Shown piece by piece: positions 25,963-35,534 of a DNA stretch of 64,000 bases. Under the pieces are notes generated by a model that did not search any database, was not told the DNA's origin, and saw nothing but the letters and a program-made list of their open reading frames with translations. Numbering within the stretch: the first letter of the stretch is position 1; the number at the start of each line of letters is the position of its first letter. Position numbers and translations under genes: made by a program. The stretch is taken from positions 1 through 64,000 of the forward strand of contig JBFWOJ010000008.1 in assembly GCA_050250575.1 (NCBI GenBank), given 5' to 3'. This DNA comes from SHVO01 sp050250575. Its GTDB lineage: Bacteria; Pseudomonadota; Alphaproteobacteria; Rhodospirillales; Rhodospirillaceae.

Positions 25963-26037
25963 TGGCTCCGGCGACAGGGCTCGAACCTGTAACCCCGCGG
26001 TTAACAGCCGCGTGCTCTACCATTGAGCTACGCCGGA
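25963..26037 (-). tRNA. tRNA-Asn (GTT)
   Basis: 75 nt including an encoded CCA. The acceptor stem TCCGGCG/CGCCGGA, the D loop with TGGTAGAG, the anticodon loop CTGTTAA (anticodon GTT), and the T loop GTTCGAG are all present and fold as a cloverleaf. It reads towards the RumA-like gene and follows tRNA-Cys by 13 bp. Confidence 0.96.
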
Positions 26038-26050
26038 ACACATACGCAAT

Positions 26051-26124
26051 TGGAGGCCGAGGCCGGAATCGAACCGACGTACGGGGATTTGCAGTCCCCT
26101 GCATGGCCACTCTGCCACTCGGCC
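26051..26124 (-). tRNA. tRNA-Cys (GCA)
   Basis: 74 nt including an encoded CCA. Acceptor GGCCGAG/CTCGGCC with U discriminator, anticodon loop CTGCAAA (anticodon GCA) and T loop GTTCGAT. Upstream on the same strand is a GC hairpin (CACGGGG/CCCCGTG). Likely co-transcribed with tRNA-Asn. Confidence 0.96.
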
Positions 26125-26284
26125 GTTCACGGCCCACGGGGTCAGGCCCCGTGCCGCCATCCCCCTCAACGAACATTGCATGACAATGGGTCCGTCGAAG
26201 GAAGCGCTATATAGATGGCCAGCTCCGCCGGGGTCAAGCACGAGAGTTGGCTTTTTTCCAATTGCCGGAAGTGGTTGGCCGGCG

Positions 26285-26313
26285 TTGTGAATTTCTGTTG
26301 GGCCGCGTATAAG
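26285..26313 (+). promoter_or_regulatory. Sigma70-type promoter for the isoaspartyl methyltransferase gene
   Basis: TTGTGA (26285-26290), 17 nt, TATAAG (26308-26313). The predicted transcript would start about 30 nt before ATG 26350. Confidence 0.5.
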
Positions 26314-26349
26314 CTGCTCCAATCTCGCTTAGCAATTTGGGGGCTTTCA

Positions 26350-27000
26350 ATGGACTTCGCCGCCGCGCGCCGCAAAATGGTGGCCAGCCAGGTCCGCACC
26401 AACAAAGTGACCGATCCGCTGGTCAGCGGAGCGATGGAGCAGGTGCCGCGGGAATACTTTGTCCCCGCCGAGCGCCGGGGGGTAGCCTATCTCGATGAAG
26501 ACCTTCCGCTCGGCAATGGCCGGTACATTATGGAGCCGATGGCGCTCGCACGCCTGTTGCAGCTCGCTGACGTCCAACCCGAAGACAAAGCGCTCGTCGT
26601 CGGCGCCGGCACCGGCTATAGCGCCGCCGTGCTGGCCCGCATTGCCCGGTCCGTCGTGGTGCTTGAGAACGACAATGGCTTTGCCGAGAAGGCCAGCAAG
26701 ATCATGACCGAGCTGGTGATCCCAAACGTCACGGTCGTGCGCGGCGATCTTTCCGCAGGCGTGCCGGCGAAGGCGCCGTTCGACGTGATCCTGATCGACG
26801 GCGCGGTGAGCGAAATTCCCGCCGCCCTCAAGGCGCAACTCACCGACGGTGGCCGTCTCGTTGCCGTCGTGCGCTCCGGTCCCGTCGGGCGCGCGACATT
26901 GGTCACCCGGGTCGGCGATGCCTTCGGCAGCCGCACGGAATTCGATCTCATCACGCCGTTCCTGCCGGAATTTGCGCCTCAGCCGAAGTTTGTTTTCTGA
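26350..27000 (+). CDS. Protein-L-isoaspartate O-methyltransferase family protein
   Basis: 216 residues from ATG 26350. 'MDFAAARRKMVASQVRTNKVTDPLVSGAMEQVPREYFVPAERRGVAYLDEDLPL' is the PIMT N-terminus and 'KALVVGAGTGYSAAVLARIA' the SAM-binding motif I; 'FDVILIDGAV' is motif II. The family repairs isoaspartyl residues in aged proteins. The classic 'QTISQP' contact is replaced by 'GRYIMEP', as in the shorter alphaproteobacterial subgroup found next to tolC-like genes, so true repair activity is uncertain. It precedes the TolC-type gene in the same direction. Confidence 0.85.
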   Translation: MDFAAARRKMVASQVRTNKVTDPLVSGAMEQVPREYFVPAERRGVAYLDEDLPLGNGRYIMEPMALARLLQLADVQPEDKALVVGAGTGYSAAVLARIARSVVVLENDNGFAEKASKIMTELVIPNVTVVRGDLSAGVPAKAPFDVILIDGAVSEIPAALKAQLTDGGRLVAVVRSGPVGRATLVTRVGDAFGSRTEFDLITPFLPEFAPQPKFVF

Positions 27001-27177
27001 GCCCTGATTTAAATAGCAGGCTATACGGTCGTTAGGCGTATTCGCGCCTTACTTCTCCGTGATGTTGCATTTTCGATACGCAAAACCGGTGGCATTACCC
27101 ACTTTCTTCGGATAGAGGTTCGAGCGCGTGTGGGAAAGACGCGATGGCTGGCAATATATTTAGTGGGGCAAAGCCAT

Positions 27178-28584
27178 ATGACTATCAACCTGAGACAGCT
27201 GCTCTTGGGCAGCGCCGCCGTCGTGCTGCTCGCGCAACCCGCCGCTGCGGAAACCCTCCGCGAAGCTATGGCCCTCGCCTACGAGGGCAATCCTAACCTT
27301 CGCGCCGCCCGCGCCCAGCTGCGGGCCGTAGACGAGACCGTTCCCATCGCGCTTTCCGGCTGGCGTCCCAGCCTCCAGGTGACGGGCAACGCGTCCCGTA
27401 ACCGAAACGAAAGCGAGATCATCAGCCAAGGCTCGACCGGCGGCCCGGTGAACCAGTCGGGCATGACCCTGCGCACGCAGCAGACCGTCAACGCCCAGCT
27501 CTCCCAGCCCCTGTTCCGCGGCTTCCGTACCGTCGCCGGCACGTCGCAGGCGCGCAATCAGGTGATGGCGCAACGCGCGCGCCTCGAAGCGACCGAAGCG
27601 CAGGTGCTGCTTCAAGTGGCGACGGCTTACCTCGACGTTCTGCAGTACCAGGCCGTCGTGGAAGTCCAGCGCAATAACGTTCAGGTCCTGACGCGTCAGC
27701 TCGACGCCACCAACGACCGTTTCCGCGTCGGTGAAATCACGCGCACCGACGTGGCCCAGTCCGAGGCCGTTCTTGCGGCTTCGCGTGCGTCCCTGGTCCA
27801 GGCGGAGAGCTCGCTTCAGCTTGCGCGGTCGGCGTACTTGAACGTCGTCGGGAAGGTTCCGGAAGGCCTCGTGCAACCGATGCTGCCGGCTAATCTGCCG
27901 GCGACCCTGGAAGCGGCGATCGCCGTTGCGATGGAAGCCAATCCCAATTTCGTCGCCGCGGACTACAACGCCAGGGCCGCAGAAGATAACGTTACCGTGA
28001 TCCAGGGTGAGCTTCTGCCGACCGTTAACCTGAATGCGACCTATCAACGGGGATGGAACACACTCGCCGACAGATCGCGCAACGAAAGCGCCATCGCCAG
28101 CGCCCAGGTCATCGTGCCGTTGTATCAGCAGGGCGCCGAATATGCGCGGCTGCGGCAGGCCAAACACCAGTCCGGCCAGCAAAGCCTGCTGGCCGATCAG
28201 GCCCGTCTCGATGCCCGCAATACCGCCACCGCGGCGTGGGAGAATTACCAGTCGGCGACGGCGAGCATCGAGAGCTATCGCGCCGCGATCTCGGCCAACG
28301 AAATAGCCCTTGAAGGTGTGCGGCGTGAGGCGGAGGTCGGCTCTCGCACCGTGCTCGATGTCTTGAACGCCGAGCAGGCCTATCTTGCCGCTCAGGTCAG
28401 TCTGATCCGCGCGCAGCGCGACCAACTGGTCGCTGCGCACCAGATCCTCTCCGCCGTCGGCCAGTTGACGGGCGCCGATCTCATGCTCGAGACGCAGATC
28501 TACGATCCCGCCGCGCACTTCGACGACGTCGAATATCAGGCGTTCGGCAGCGATGCTGCGGCGGGCGCGGACAAGCGCCAGTAG
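27178..28584 (+). CDS. TolC-family outer-membrane channel protein
   Basis: 468 residues. Signal peptide with cleavage at AAAE (about residue 22), then two repeats of the outer membrane efflux domain, each with long helices: 'TLREAMALAYEGNPNLRAARAQL...' and 'ATLEAAIAVAMEANPNFVAADYNARAAEDNV'. Further hallmarks are 'AQLSQPLFRGFRTVAGTSQARNQVMAQRARLEATEAQVLLQVATAYLDVL' and 'EVGSRTVLDVLNAEQAYLAAQVSLIRAQRDQLVAAHQILSAVGQL'. Such proteins form the trimeric exit duct of type I secretion and RND/ABC efflux. No inner-membrane partner is adjacent. Followed by a hairpin terminator. Confidence 0.9.
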   Translation: MTINLRQLLLGSAAVVLLAQPAAAETLREAMALAYEGNPNLRAARAQLRAVDETVPIALSGWRPSLQVTGNASRNRNESEIISQGSTGGPVNQSGMTLRTQQTVNAQLSQPLFRGFRTVAGTSQARNQVMAQRARLEATEAQVLLQVATAYLDVLQYQAVVEVQRNNVQVLTRQLDATNDRFRVGEITRTDVAQSEAVLAASRASLVQAESSLQLARSAYLNVVGKVPEGLVQPMLPANLPATLEAAIAVAMEANPNFVAADYNARAAEDNVTVIQGELLPTVNLNATYQRGWNTLADRSRNESAIASAQVIVPLYQQGAEYARLRQAKHQSGQQSLLADQARLDARNTATAAWENYQSATASIESYRAAISANEIALEGVRREAEVGSRTVLDVLNAEQAYLAAQVSLIRAQRDQLVAAHQILSAVGQLTGADLMLETQIYDPAAHFDDVEYQAFGSDAAAGADKRQ

Positions 28585-28622
28585 CCGCAGCTATTCGGCG
28601 AAATTTACCTTTGTGAAGGGCA

Positions 28623-28653
28623 GGGGCGGTCCACCGGTAATTTGGACTGCCCC
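28623..28653 (+). terminator. Probable terminator of the TolC-type gene
   Basis: An 11-bp stem (28623-28633 with 28643-28653, one G-T pair) followed by TAAATCTTT. It lies 38 nt after the stop. Confidence 0.6.
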
Positions 28654-28746
28654 TAAATCTTTGGCCGTGTTATAGAATTCTTTAACCAATTGAACTACGG
28701 TACCCCTGAATAACCGGGAAAAACCGGTGGGGAGCGGCTAGGACTC

Positions 28747-29376
28747 ATGAGCGCGGAAGGCCAACAAGAACCCTCGATGGAGGACATTCTCGCCTCCATT
28801 CGAAAGATTTTGTCCGAGGACGACGGTGAGGCCGCAAAGCCCGAGCCGCCGAAGGCTGCGCCTCCGCCACCCCCTCCGCCTCCGCCGCCGCCACCTCCTC
28901 CCCCACCTCCGCCCGAACCCGAGCCGATGGTGATGGAAGAGCCGGCGATGGAAGAGCCAGTGGCCTCCATCTTCGATGCGCCGCCCGAAGAAGAGCCGAT
29001 CTACAATCCGGAACCGGAACCGGACATGCCCTTGCAGCTCACCGACTCAATGATGGTCGAGGAGATGCAGCAGCATCACGACTACAGCCAGCCCGAACCG
29101 GCGCCTCAGTTCCATCAGCCGTACGACTATAGCGACGGGCTGGTATCCCAGGCGGTCGCGGCGGCATCAGGCGCGTCGATCGCGCAGTTGGCCCACGCCG
29201 TGGCTCGGGAGCGCGCGGTCTCCCTCGGTAACCACGGCCTTACGCTCGAGGAACTCGTGCGCGAAATCTGCACGCCGATCCTGAAGCACTGGCTCGACAC
29301 CAATCTGCCCTACATCGTCGAGCGGATCGTGAAGCAGGAAGTCGAGCGGATCGCGAGCCGGGCGGAACGCTCCTAA
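28747..29376 (+). CDS. popZ: Polar organizing protein PopZ (DUF2497)
   Basis: 209 residues. The PopZ build is complete: an N-terminal helix 'EPSMEDILASIRKILSEDD' that binds client proteins, a Pro/Glu-rich linker with an unbroken run of about 18 prolines, and a C-terminal helical oligomerisation domain 'LTLEELVREICTPILKHWLDTNLPYIVERIVKQEVERIASRA'. PopZ self-assembles at the poles and anchors ParB-parS complexes and cell-cycle kinases. It sits directly before valS, an order I know from Caulobacter-type genomes. The client region and linker length are variable between species. Confidence 0.93.
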   Translation: MSAEGQQEPSMEDILASIRKILSEDDGEAAKPEPPKAAPPPPPPPPPPPPPPPPPPEPEPMVMEEPAMEEPVASIFDAPPEEEPIYNPEPEPDMPLQLTDSMMVEEMQQHHDYSQPEPAPQFHQPYDYSDGLVSQAVAAASGASIAQLAHAVARERAVSLGNHGLTLEELVREICTPILKHWLDTNLPYIVERIVKQEVERIASRAERS

Positions 29377-29491
29377 CACGCGCAAAACCGGCGCAATTTC
29401 CTGACGTTGGTCTGTATTTCAGTCGGCGTTGCACCCTGCGCGTCGGGCGGGTAAACCCTTTGCCTTCTCTTTTGAAGGCTGGGTCCGGCTG

Positions 29492-32146
29492 ATGCTCGAT
29501 AAAACCTACAATCCCCAAGAGGTCGAGGAGGCGCTGTACGCGCGCTGGGAAAAGACCGGCGATTTCGCCGCCGATCCTTCGTCCTCGATGCGGCCCTATA
29601 CCATCATGATGCCGCCGCCGAACGTTACCGGCAGCCTTCACATCGGCCACGCGCTGACCTTCACGCTGCAGGACGTGCTTATCCGCTACCACCGTATGGC
29701 GGGGCGCGATGCGCTGTGGCAGCCGGGCACCGACCATGCCGGCATCGCGACGCAGATGGTGGTGGAGCGACAACTGGAGCAGTCCGGCACGAACCGCCGC
29801 GCCTTGGGCCGCGACGAGTTCGTCCGCCGCGTTTGGACATGGAAGGAACAGTCCGGAGGCATCATCACGCACCAACTGCGTCGCCTGGGCGCCTCGCCGG
29901 ATTGGAAGCGCGAACGCTTCACCATGGACGAGGGGCTCTCGCGCGCGGTGACGAAAGTGTTCGTCGAGCTCTATCGCGAAGGCCTGATCTACCGCGACAA
30001 GCGCCTCGTGAACTGGGATCCGAAGCTGCACACCGCGATCTCGGACCTGGAAGTCGAGAACCGCGAGGTGAAGGGGAAGATGTGGTACTTCAAGTACCCG
30101 GTTGAGGGCGCCGACGGCGCGTTCATTACGGTCGGCACCACGCGTCCGGAAACAATGCTTGGCGATACCGGCGTCGCTGTGCATCCCGACGACGCGCGTT
30201 ACAAGGATCTTGTCGGAAAGAACTGCATTCAGCCGCTGACCCAGCGGCGGCTGCCGATCGTCGCCGACGAATACGCCGATCCCGAGAAGGGTACGGGCGC
30301 GGTGAAGATCACACCGGGCCACGACTTCAACGATTTTGCAGTCGGCAAGCGTCACAAGCTGGCGATGGTCAACGTGTTCGACCGCGACGCGAAACTCAGC
30401 GAGGAGGCGCCGGAGAAATACCGCGGCCTCGATCGCTTCAAGGTGCGCGACATGGTGGTCGCCGACATGCAGCTGCTCGAGCTGCTGGAGAAGGTCGAAG
30501 ACAATGTCATGCAGATTCCCTACGGCGACCGCTCGGGCGTCGTGATCGAACCGTGGCTGACGGATCAATGGTACGCGGACGCAAAGACACTGGCGAAGCC
30601 TTGCATCGAGGCCGTCGAAACGGGGCGCACGCGCTTCGTGCCGAAGACGTGGGAAAACACGTTCTTCGAATGGATGCGCAACATCCAGCCGTGGTGCATC
30701 TCGCGCCAGCTGTGGTGGGGACACCAGATCCCCGCCTGGTATGCGCCGGACGGGCATCCATTCGTCGCATACGACGAAGCCGAAGCGCACGCGCTCGCCA
30801 AAAAACACTTCGGCAAGGACGTCAAGTTGGTGCGCGACGACGACGTGCTCGACACCTGGTTCTCATCGGCGCTGTGGCCGTTCTCGACCCTGGGGTGGCC
30901 GGAGAAGACGCCTGAACTCCGGAGATATTATCCGGGCGACGTGCTCGTCACCGGTTTCGACATCATCTTCTTCTGGGTCGCTCGCATGATGATGATGGGT
31001 CATCATTTCATGGGCGATGTTCCGTTCCGCGACGTCTACATCCACGCGCTGGTCCGCGACGAAAAGGGCCAGAAGATGTCCAAGTCCAAAGGGAACGTCA
31101 TGGACCCCTTGGACCTCTGCAACACCTACGGCACAGATGCGGTGCGCTTCACCTTGGCCGCCATGGCGGCGCAGGGCAGGGACATCAAGCTCGCCGAAGG
31201 CCGCATCGCCGGCTATCGCAATTTCATCACGAAGATTTGGAACGCGGCGCGCTTCTGTCAGATGAACGAATGCGTGATCGTGCCGGACTTCGACCCGAAG
31301 TCGGTGAATTCGACGCTCAACAAGTGGATTGTCTCGAAGGCGGCGGAAGCGGCACGCGAAGTCTCCGCCGCCATCATCGGTTATCGCTTCAACGAAGCAG
31401 CCAACGGTCTCTACCAGTTCACGTGGGGCACCTTCTGCGACTGGTTCCTGGAGTTCGCAAAGCCCGTGTTCCAGGGCGCGGACGAAAGAGCGAAAGCCGA
31501 AACGCGCGCCACGGCGGCCTGGGTGCTCGACCAGATCCTGATCATCGGCCATCCGTTGATCCCGTTCGTGACCGAGACGTTGTGGGAGAGGTTGGCCGAC
31601 GCGGCCGGAATCAAGCGCGCGGCGAGCCTGATGACCACGCAGTGGCCGCAGTACGAAGGCCTTGCCGCGCCCGACGCGCAGGCGGAGATGGACTGGGTGG
31701 TGAACATAATCACCGCGATCCGCTCGGTGCGCTCGGAGATGAATGTCCCGGCCGGTTCGCAGATCACGGCGCTGGTGAAGGACGCAAACCCCGACACCGC
31801 GGCGCGGCTTAACACCCATAATGCGCTGATCTGTGCCAACGCACGTCTGGCATCGATTGCCGCGACGGACAAAGTGCCGCCGAGTTCGGCGCAGGTCGTT
31901 GTGGGCGAAGCCACGGTCCTGCTGCCGCTCGAAGGCGTGATCGATTTCGCGAAAGAACGGGAACGCCTCAAAAAGGAGATCGCAAAACTCGAGGCCAATA
32001 TCGCCGGTATCCAAAGGAAGCTCGCGAACGAAGCTTTTGTGGCGAAGGCGCCGCCCGAGGTGGTGGAGGAAAACCGCGAGCGCATCGCCGCCGATGAGGC
32101 CGCGCGCGCGAAGTTCAAGGACGCTCTCTCGCGGATCAGCGACTAA
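29492..32146 (+). CDS. valS: Valine--tRNA ligase
   Basis: 884 residues from ATG 29492. Class I synthetase: 'PPPNVTGSLHIGHAL' holds the HIGH motif near 45-52, and 'GQKMSKSKGNVMDP' the KMSKS loop near 528. Between them lies the CP1 editing domain ('VGTTRPETMLGDTGVAVHPDD', 'PEKGTGAVKITPGHDFNDF') that clears Thr-tRNAVal. The C-terminus is the valS-specific coiled coil ('FAKERERLKKEIAKLEANIAGIQRKL'). The longer frame from 29429 is not conserved. Follows popZ by 115 bp. Confidence 0.97.
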   Translation: MLDKTYNPQEVEEALYARWEKTGDFAADPSSSMRPYTIMMPPPNVTGSLHIGHALTFTLQDVLIRYHRMAGRDALWQPGTDHAGIATQMVVERQLEQSGTNRRALGRDEFVRRVWTWKEQSGGIITHQLRRLGASPDWKRERFTMDEGLSRAVTKVFVELYREGLIYRDKRLVNWDPKLHTAISDLEVENREVKGKMWYFKYPVEGADGAFITVGTTRPETMLGDTGVAVHPDDARYKDLVGKNCIQPLTQRRLPIVADEYADPEKGTGAVKITPGHDFNDFAVGKRHKLAMVNVFDRDAKLSEEAPEKYRGLDRFKVRDMVVADMQLLELLEKVEDNVMQIPYGDRSGVVIEPWLTDQWYADAKTLAKPCIEAVETGRTRFVPKTWENTFFEWMRNIQPWCISRQLWWGHQIPAWYAPDGHPFVAYDEAEAHALAKKHFGKDVKLVRDDDVLDTWFSSALWPFSTLGWPEKTPELRRYYPGDVLVTGFDIIFFWVARMMMMGHHFMGDVPFRDVYIHALVRDEKGQKMSKSKGNVMDPLDLCNTYGTDAVRFTLAAMAAQGRDIKLAEGRIAGYRNFITKIWNAARFCQMNECVIVPDFDPKSVNSTLNKWIVSKAAEAAREVSAAIIGYRFNEAANGLYQFTWGTFCDWFLEFAKPVFQGADERAKAETRATAAWVLDQILIIGHPLIPFVTETLWERLADAAGIKRAASLMTTQWPQYEGLAAPDAQAEMDWVVNIITAIRSVRSEMNVPAGSQITALVKDANPDTAARLNTHNALICANARLASIAATDKVPPSSAQVVVGEATVLLPLEGVIDFAKERERLKKEIAKLEANIAGIQRKLANEAFVAKAPPEVVEENRERIAADEAARAKFKDALSRISD

Positions 32147-32261
32147 CGCGGGCTCCAGACCTCGGTCGGCGCCTCCGACAAAGGACTCCCGATCCGGCAG
32201 CCGAACCGCTAGCTTCAATCCTATAGGATTTCTGGTCCTTGAATAGGAAGCGGGGTACACC

Positions 32262-34004
32262 ATGCCTGATGACGCGAAGCGGCCGGCCAAGTTCGACAAG
32301 TCCAAACTGCCCAGCCGGCACACCACCGAGGGTCCGGCGCGCGCCCCGCACCGCGCCATGTACCACGCCATGGGTCTTACGGAGGAGGAGATCCACGCGC
32401 CGCTGATCGGTGTGGCCACGTGCTGGAACGAAGCCGCCCCCTGCAACATCGACCTCACGCGCCAGGCGCAGTTCGTGAAGGAGGGCGTGAAGAGCGGCGG
32501 CGGCACGCCGCGGGAGTTCACGACGATCACGGTCACCGACGGGATCGCCATGGGCCATCAGGGCATGAAGTTCTCGCTGGCGTCGCGCGACTGGATCACG
32601 GACTCCGTCGAGCTCACCGTGCGCGGCCATTCCTATGACGCTCTCGTGGGGCTCGCCGGCTGCGACAAGTCTCTGCCGGGAATGATGATGGCGATGCTGC
32701 GCCTGAACATCCCGAGCGTGTTCCTGTACGGCGGGGCGATCATGCCCGGCCACTTCAAGGGTAAGGACGTCACCATCGCTGATGTGTTCGAAGCGGTCGG
32801 CAAACATGCCGCGGGCGATATGTCGGACAAGGATTTGCACGACCTCGAGTGCGTCGCCTGTCCGTCGGCCGGCGCGTGCGGCGGCCAGTTCACGGCCAAC
32901 ACCATGGCCACGGTGAGCGAGGCGATTGGGCTCGCGATCCCGGTGTCCGGCAGCGTTCCGGCGACGATCCGCGAGGCCCGGGACCATTACGCGCGCGAAG
33001 CCGGCGCGGCGGTGATGAACCTCCTGCGCCTTGGCATCCGCCCGCGCGACATCTGCACCAAGAAGGCGTTTGAAAATGCGGCGCGCGTCGTGGCCGCCTC
33101 GGGCGGGTCGACCAACGCGGGTTTGCATCTGCCGGCCATGGCCCACGAATGCGGCATCAAATTCTCGCTCGATGAGGTCTGCAGGATCTTCAACGAAACG
33201 CCCTACATCGCCGATATGAAACCGGCCGGGAAATATGTCGCCGCCGATCTCTATCGCGTGGGCGGCATTCCGGTTCTCATCAAGGCGCTGCTCGACGGAG
33301 GCTACCTGCACGGCGACTGCATCACCGTGACGGGCAAGACGCTGGAAGAGAATATGAAGGGCGTCGTGTTTCCCACCGACCAGGATGTGGTGTACCCGAC
33401 CTCACGGGCCATGTCGCCGCGCGGCGGTGTGACGGGGCTGAAAGGTTCCCTCGCGCCGCAGGGCTCGATCGTCAAGATCGCGCATATGGAAAAGCTGCAG
33501 TTCCGCGGACCGGCGCGCTGCTTCGACAGCGAGGAGGCCGCCTTCGCCGCCGTGCAGGCGCGCAAGTATAAGGAAGGCGACGTCATCGTCATCCGCTACG
33601 AAGGCCCGCGCGGGGGGCCCGGTATGCGCGAGACCCTCGCGACCACCGGCGCCATCTCGGGGCAGGGAATGGGCGATAAGGTCGCCCTCGTGACCGACGG
33701 CCGTTTTTCCGGCGCGACACGCGGGTTGTGCATCGGCCATGTCGGCCCGGAGGCCGCCGTCGGCGGCCCCATCGCGCTGGTGAGGGACGGGGACATCATC
33801 GCGATCGATGCGGAGAAGGGGACCATCGACTTGGAAGTGTCCAAGGAAGAGCTTGATCGCCGCCGAGCCGCGTGGACGCCGCGCAAGAACGAATATCAGT
33901 CCGGCATCCTGTGGAAGTACGCCCAACTGGTCGGCGACGCTTGCGACGGAGCGGTGACGCATCCGGGCGCAAAGGCCGAAACCCATGTATATGCGGATAT
34001 TTGA
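32262..34004 (+). CDS. ilvD: Dihydroxy-acid dehydratase
   Basis: 580 residues of the IlvD/Edd family. Cluster and metal motifs are present: 'GVATCWNEAAPCN', 'GLAGCDKSLPGMMMA' near 133, 'CVACPSAGACGGQFTANTM' near 199, and the C-terminal 'TDGRFSGATRGLCIGHVGPEA'. It dehydrates 2,3-dihydroxy-isovalerate and 2,3-dihydroxy-methylvalerate in valine and isoleucine synthesis. The motifs separate IlvD from Edd reasonably well, but sugar-acid dehydratases of the same family share them, so some doubt remains. The leader has a 14-bp palindrome AATCCTATAGGATT (near 32217). No other ilv gene is adjacent. Confidence 0.9.
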   Translation: MPDDAKRPAKFDKSKLPSRHTTEGPARAPHRAMYHAMGLTEEEIHAPLIGVATCWNEAAPCNIDLTRQAQFVKEGVKSGGGTPREFTTITVTDGIAMGHQGMKFSLASRDWITDSVELTVRGHSYDALVGLAGCDKSLPGMMMAMLRLNIPSVFLYGGAIMPGHFKGKDVTIADVFEAVGKHAAGDMSDKDLHDLECVACPSAGACGGQFTANTMATVSEAIGLAIPVSGSVPATIREARDHYAREAGAAVMNLLRLGIRPRDICTKKAFENAARVVAASGGSTNAGLHLPAMAHECGIKFSLDEVCRIFNETPYIADMKPAGKYVAADLYRVGGIPVLIKALLDGGYLHGDCITVTGKTLEENMKGVVFPTDQDVVYPTSRAMSPRGGVTGLKGSLAPQGSIVKIAHMEKLQFRGPARCFDSEEAAFAAVQARKYKEGDVIVIRYEGPRGGPGMRETLATTGAISGQGMGDKVALVTDGRFSGATRGLCIGHVGPEAAVGGPIALVRDGDIIAIDAEKGTIDLEVSKEELDRRRAAWTPRKNEYQSGILWKYAQLVGDACDGAVTHPGAKAETHVYADI

Positions 34005-34166
34005 ATGGGCGGCTGACCCTACCGGTTGTCGCGTCGTCGGGGCCGACGGCCTTGGGACCGAACTCCATTTGTTCAAAGCGTCAGAATAGTCGCCCCGAGA
34101 GGGGCGCGACCTCCATTCCTGCAAGCTTCGTGTTAGTGTGTCTCGTCAGTCATTGATCGGGCGCTT

Positions 34167-34754
34167 ATGAAAATCACAACGGATCTTAGGGTGTCGGACA
34201 TCATTTCGGTCAGCGTACGGAACTATTTCGCGAACCGGGCGCGCTACGTCGTATGCATCCTGGTCGCGATAGCCTACGGCCTGTACCTGGTGAACGACCT
34301 CGGCCTGCCCGCCGACCGGCGGGCGTGGATGATCTACATCGCCGGCGGCGTCGTCTTCGCGGTCGCGTTCTTCGTTCTTTTCCTCATCGTCGGGACGTTG
34401 AATGCGATCCTCATGGTGCGGCACAGCGCCGGCGTTATCGGACCGCATGAGATCCAAGTGCTGCCGGAAGGGCTGCGGGACGTCACGCCGGTTACGGACT
34501 CCCTGACACGCTGGCCTGCGATTTTCCGCATCACGCGCCGCGGGCCTTATCTTGCGTTCTGGATCTCTCCCTATCTTGCGCATCTCGTGCCGGCGCGGGC
34601 ATTCGCCGATGCGGAAGCCTTCGCGGCGTTCGAGCGGCTCGCGCGCGCGTACTTCAAGGGTGAGCAGGTCTCATCGGCCCGGGTGGCGAGCGCGCCGTCG
34701 CGGATACAGGTTTCCACCGATCCCGCGCTCTGGAAGCGGCCTGCGACAAGTTAG
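34167..34754 (+). CDS. YcxB-like membrane protein
   Basis: 195 residues with two close membrane helices (about 27-45 and 52-75: 'YVVCILVAIAYGLYLV', 'MIYIAGGVVFAVAFFVLFLIVG'), followed by a cytosolic beta-rich domain ending 'PYLAFWISPYLAHLVPARAFADAEAFAAFERLAR'. The motif 'ISPYxAHLVPxRAF' is the YcxB C-terminal signature. The family's role is unknown. Confidence 0.7.
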   Translation: MKITTDLRVSDIISVSVRNYFANRARYVVCILVAIAYGLYLVNDLGLPADRRAWMIYIAGGVVFAVAFFVLFLIVGTLNAILMVRHSAGVIGPHEIQVLPEGLRDVTPVTDSLTRWPAIFRITRRGPYLAFWISPYLAHLVPARAFADAEAFAAFERLARAYFKGEQVSSARVASAPSRIQVSTDPALWKRPATS

Positions 34755-34848
34755 CGTCCGCCGTCGTCGCACGTCACGGCCGGCCCTGAATATAGTGCGG
34801 CGGCGATGAGCGCGGGCAAATAAGAGGACGTCAGCTCTCCAACACCAA

Positions 34849-34878
34849 GCAGAGCCGACCTTTGTGGATCGGCTCTGC
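34849..34878 (-). terminator. Hairpin downstream of the PEP-CTERM gene
   Basis: GCAGAGCCGA pairs with TCGGCTCTGC over 10 bp with a 10-nt loop, about 45 nt after the stop of the minus-strand gene. Only a short T-rich stretch (TTGGTGTTGG) follows, so termination is probable rather than certain. Confidence 0.5.
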
Positions 34879-34922
34879 AATTCCTGCCAGGGCATAGGGC
34901 ACCCGGCCGGTGGATGTCTTGG

Positions 34923-35534
34923 TTATGCAGCCGCGGCAACGTTCGTGCGGGCCGTATAACGGCGGCTGACGAACAAGCCCACGAGTCCAAGGCCAAGCAG
35001 GGCGACCGGCAGGGGCTCCGGGACCGAGGTGTGCATCGCAAGGACGAAACCGACGTTATCGGAGGTCGTACCGCTGAAGCTGTACTTGGCTTCGGTGGCG
35101 TCAAATCCAGGCGCATGCACCGTGGCGTTTCCGTAGAGATCGATGAAGCCCGGCGTCGGACCGCCGCGATCACCGATGTTCAGCGTATTCAGGTCCACCG
35201 TTACGCCGCTGTTCAGGGTGAGGTAGCCGCCGATCGGCGTGAACGAGGACAGGCTCGGGATGTCCTTGAGCTTGCCGAGATCGCCGAAGTTGATCAGATG
35301 GTCGAGATCGCCGATATCGCCTTGCGTGACAAAGATGTTGCCGCCGTTACCGATGAAAATCGAATTGGTATTGCCGAGGTGGCTGCCGGCCGGAAGATTG
35401 AAGGCGCCGCCGACGCCGAAAGACGCGAAGTTGATCGTCGCCGCTTCGGCCGACGCAGTGGCAGTGAAAGCCGCCCCGAGGGCGCCGACCGCCACGACGA
35501 GATTCCTCCATGAGCGGAGAATTTTATCCAACAT
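34923..35534 (-). CDS. PEP-CTERM sorting-domain protein
   Basis: 203 residues: signal peptide (cleaved near AEAAT), a Gly/Asn-rich beta-type body with repeated 'G(D/N)xG' turns ('NSIFIGNGGNIFVTQGDIGDLDHLINFGDLGKL', 'LNSGVTVDLNTLNIGDRGG'), and a C-terminal tripartite sorting signal: 'VPEPLP', the hydrophobic 'VALLGLGLVGLFV' and the basic 'SRRYTARTN'. Proteins of this type are processed by exosortase and exported to the surface or exopolysaccharide matrix. No exosortase gene is in the window. SD AAGGAG precedes ATG 35534. Confidence 0.88.
   Translation of the reverse strand: MLDKILRSWRNLVVAVGALGAAFTATASAEAATINFASFGVGGAFNLPAGSHLGNTNSIFIGNGGNIFVTQGDIGDLDHLINFGDLGKLKDIPSLSSFTPIGGYLTLNSGVTVDLNTLNIGDRGGPTPGFIDLYGNATVHAPGFDATEAKYSFSGTTSDNVGFVLAMHTSVPEPLPVALLGLGLVGLFVSRRYTARTNVAAAA

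Noticed and set aside
28860..28920. Run of CCN codons looking like a simple repeat or possible CRISPR-like unit
   Set aside because: It encodes the proline linker of PopZ; no spaced repeats. I saw no CRISPR array anywhere in the window.
30863..32551. 562-residue minus-strand frame opposite valS
   Set aside because: Shadow of valS; Arg/His/Gly-rich with no family pattern.
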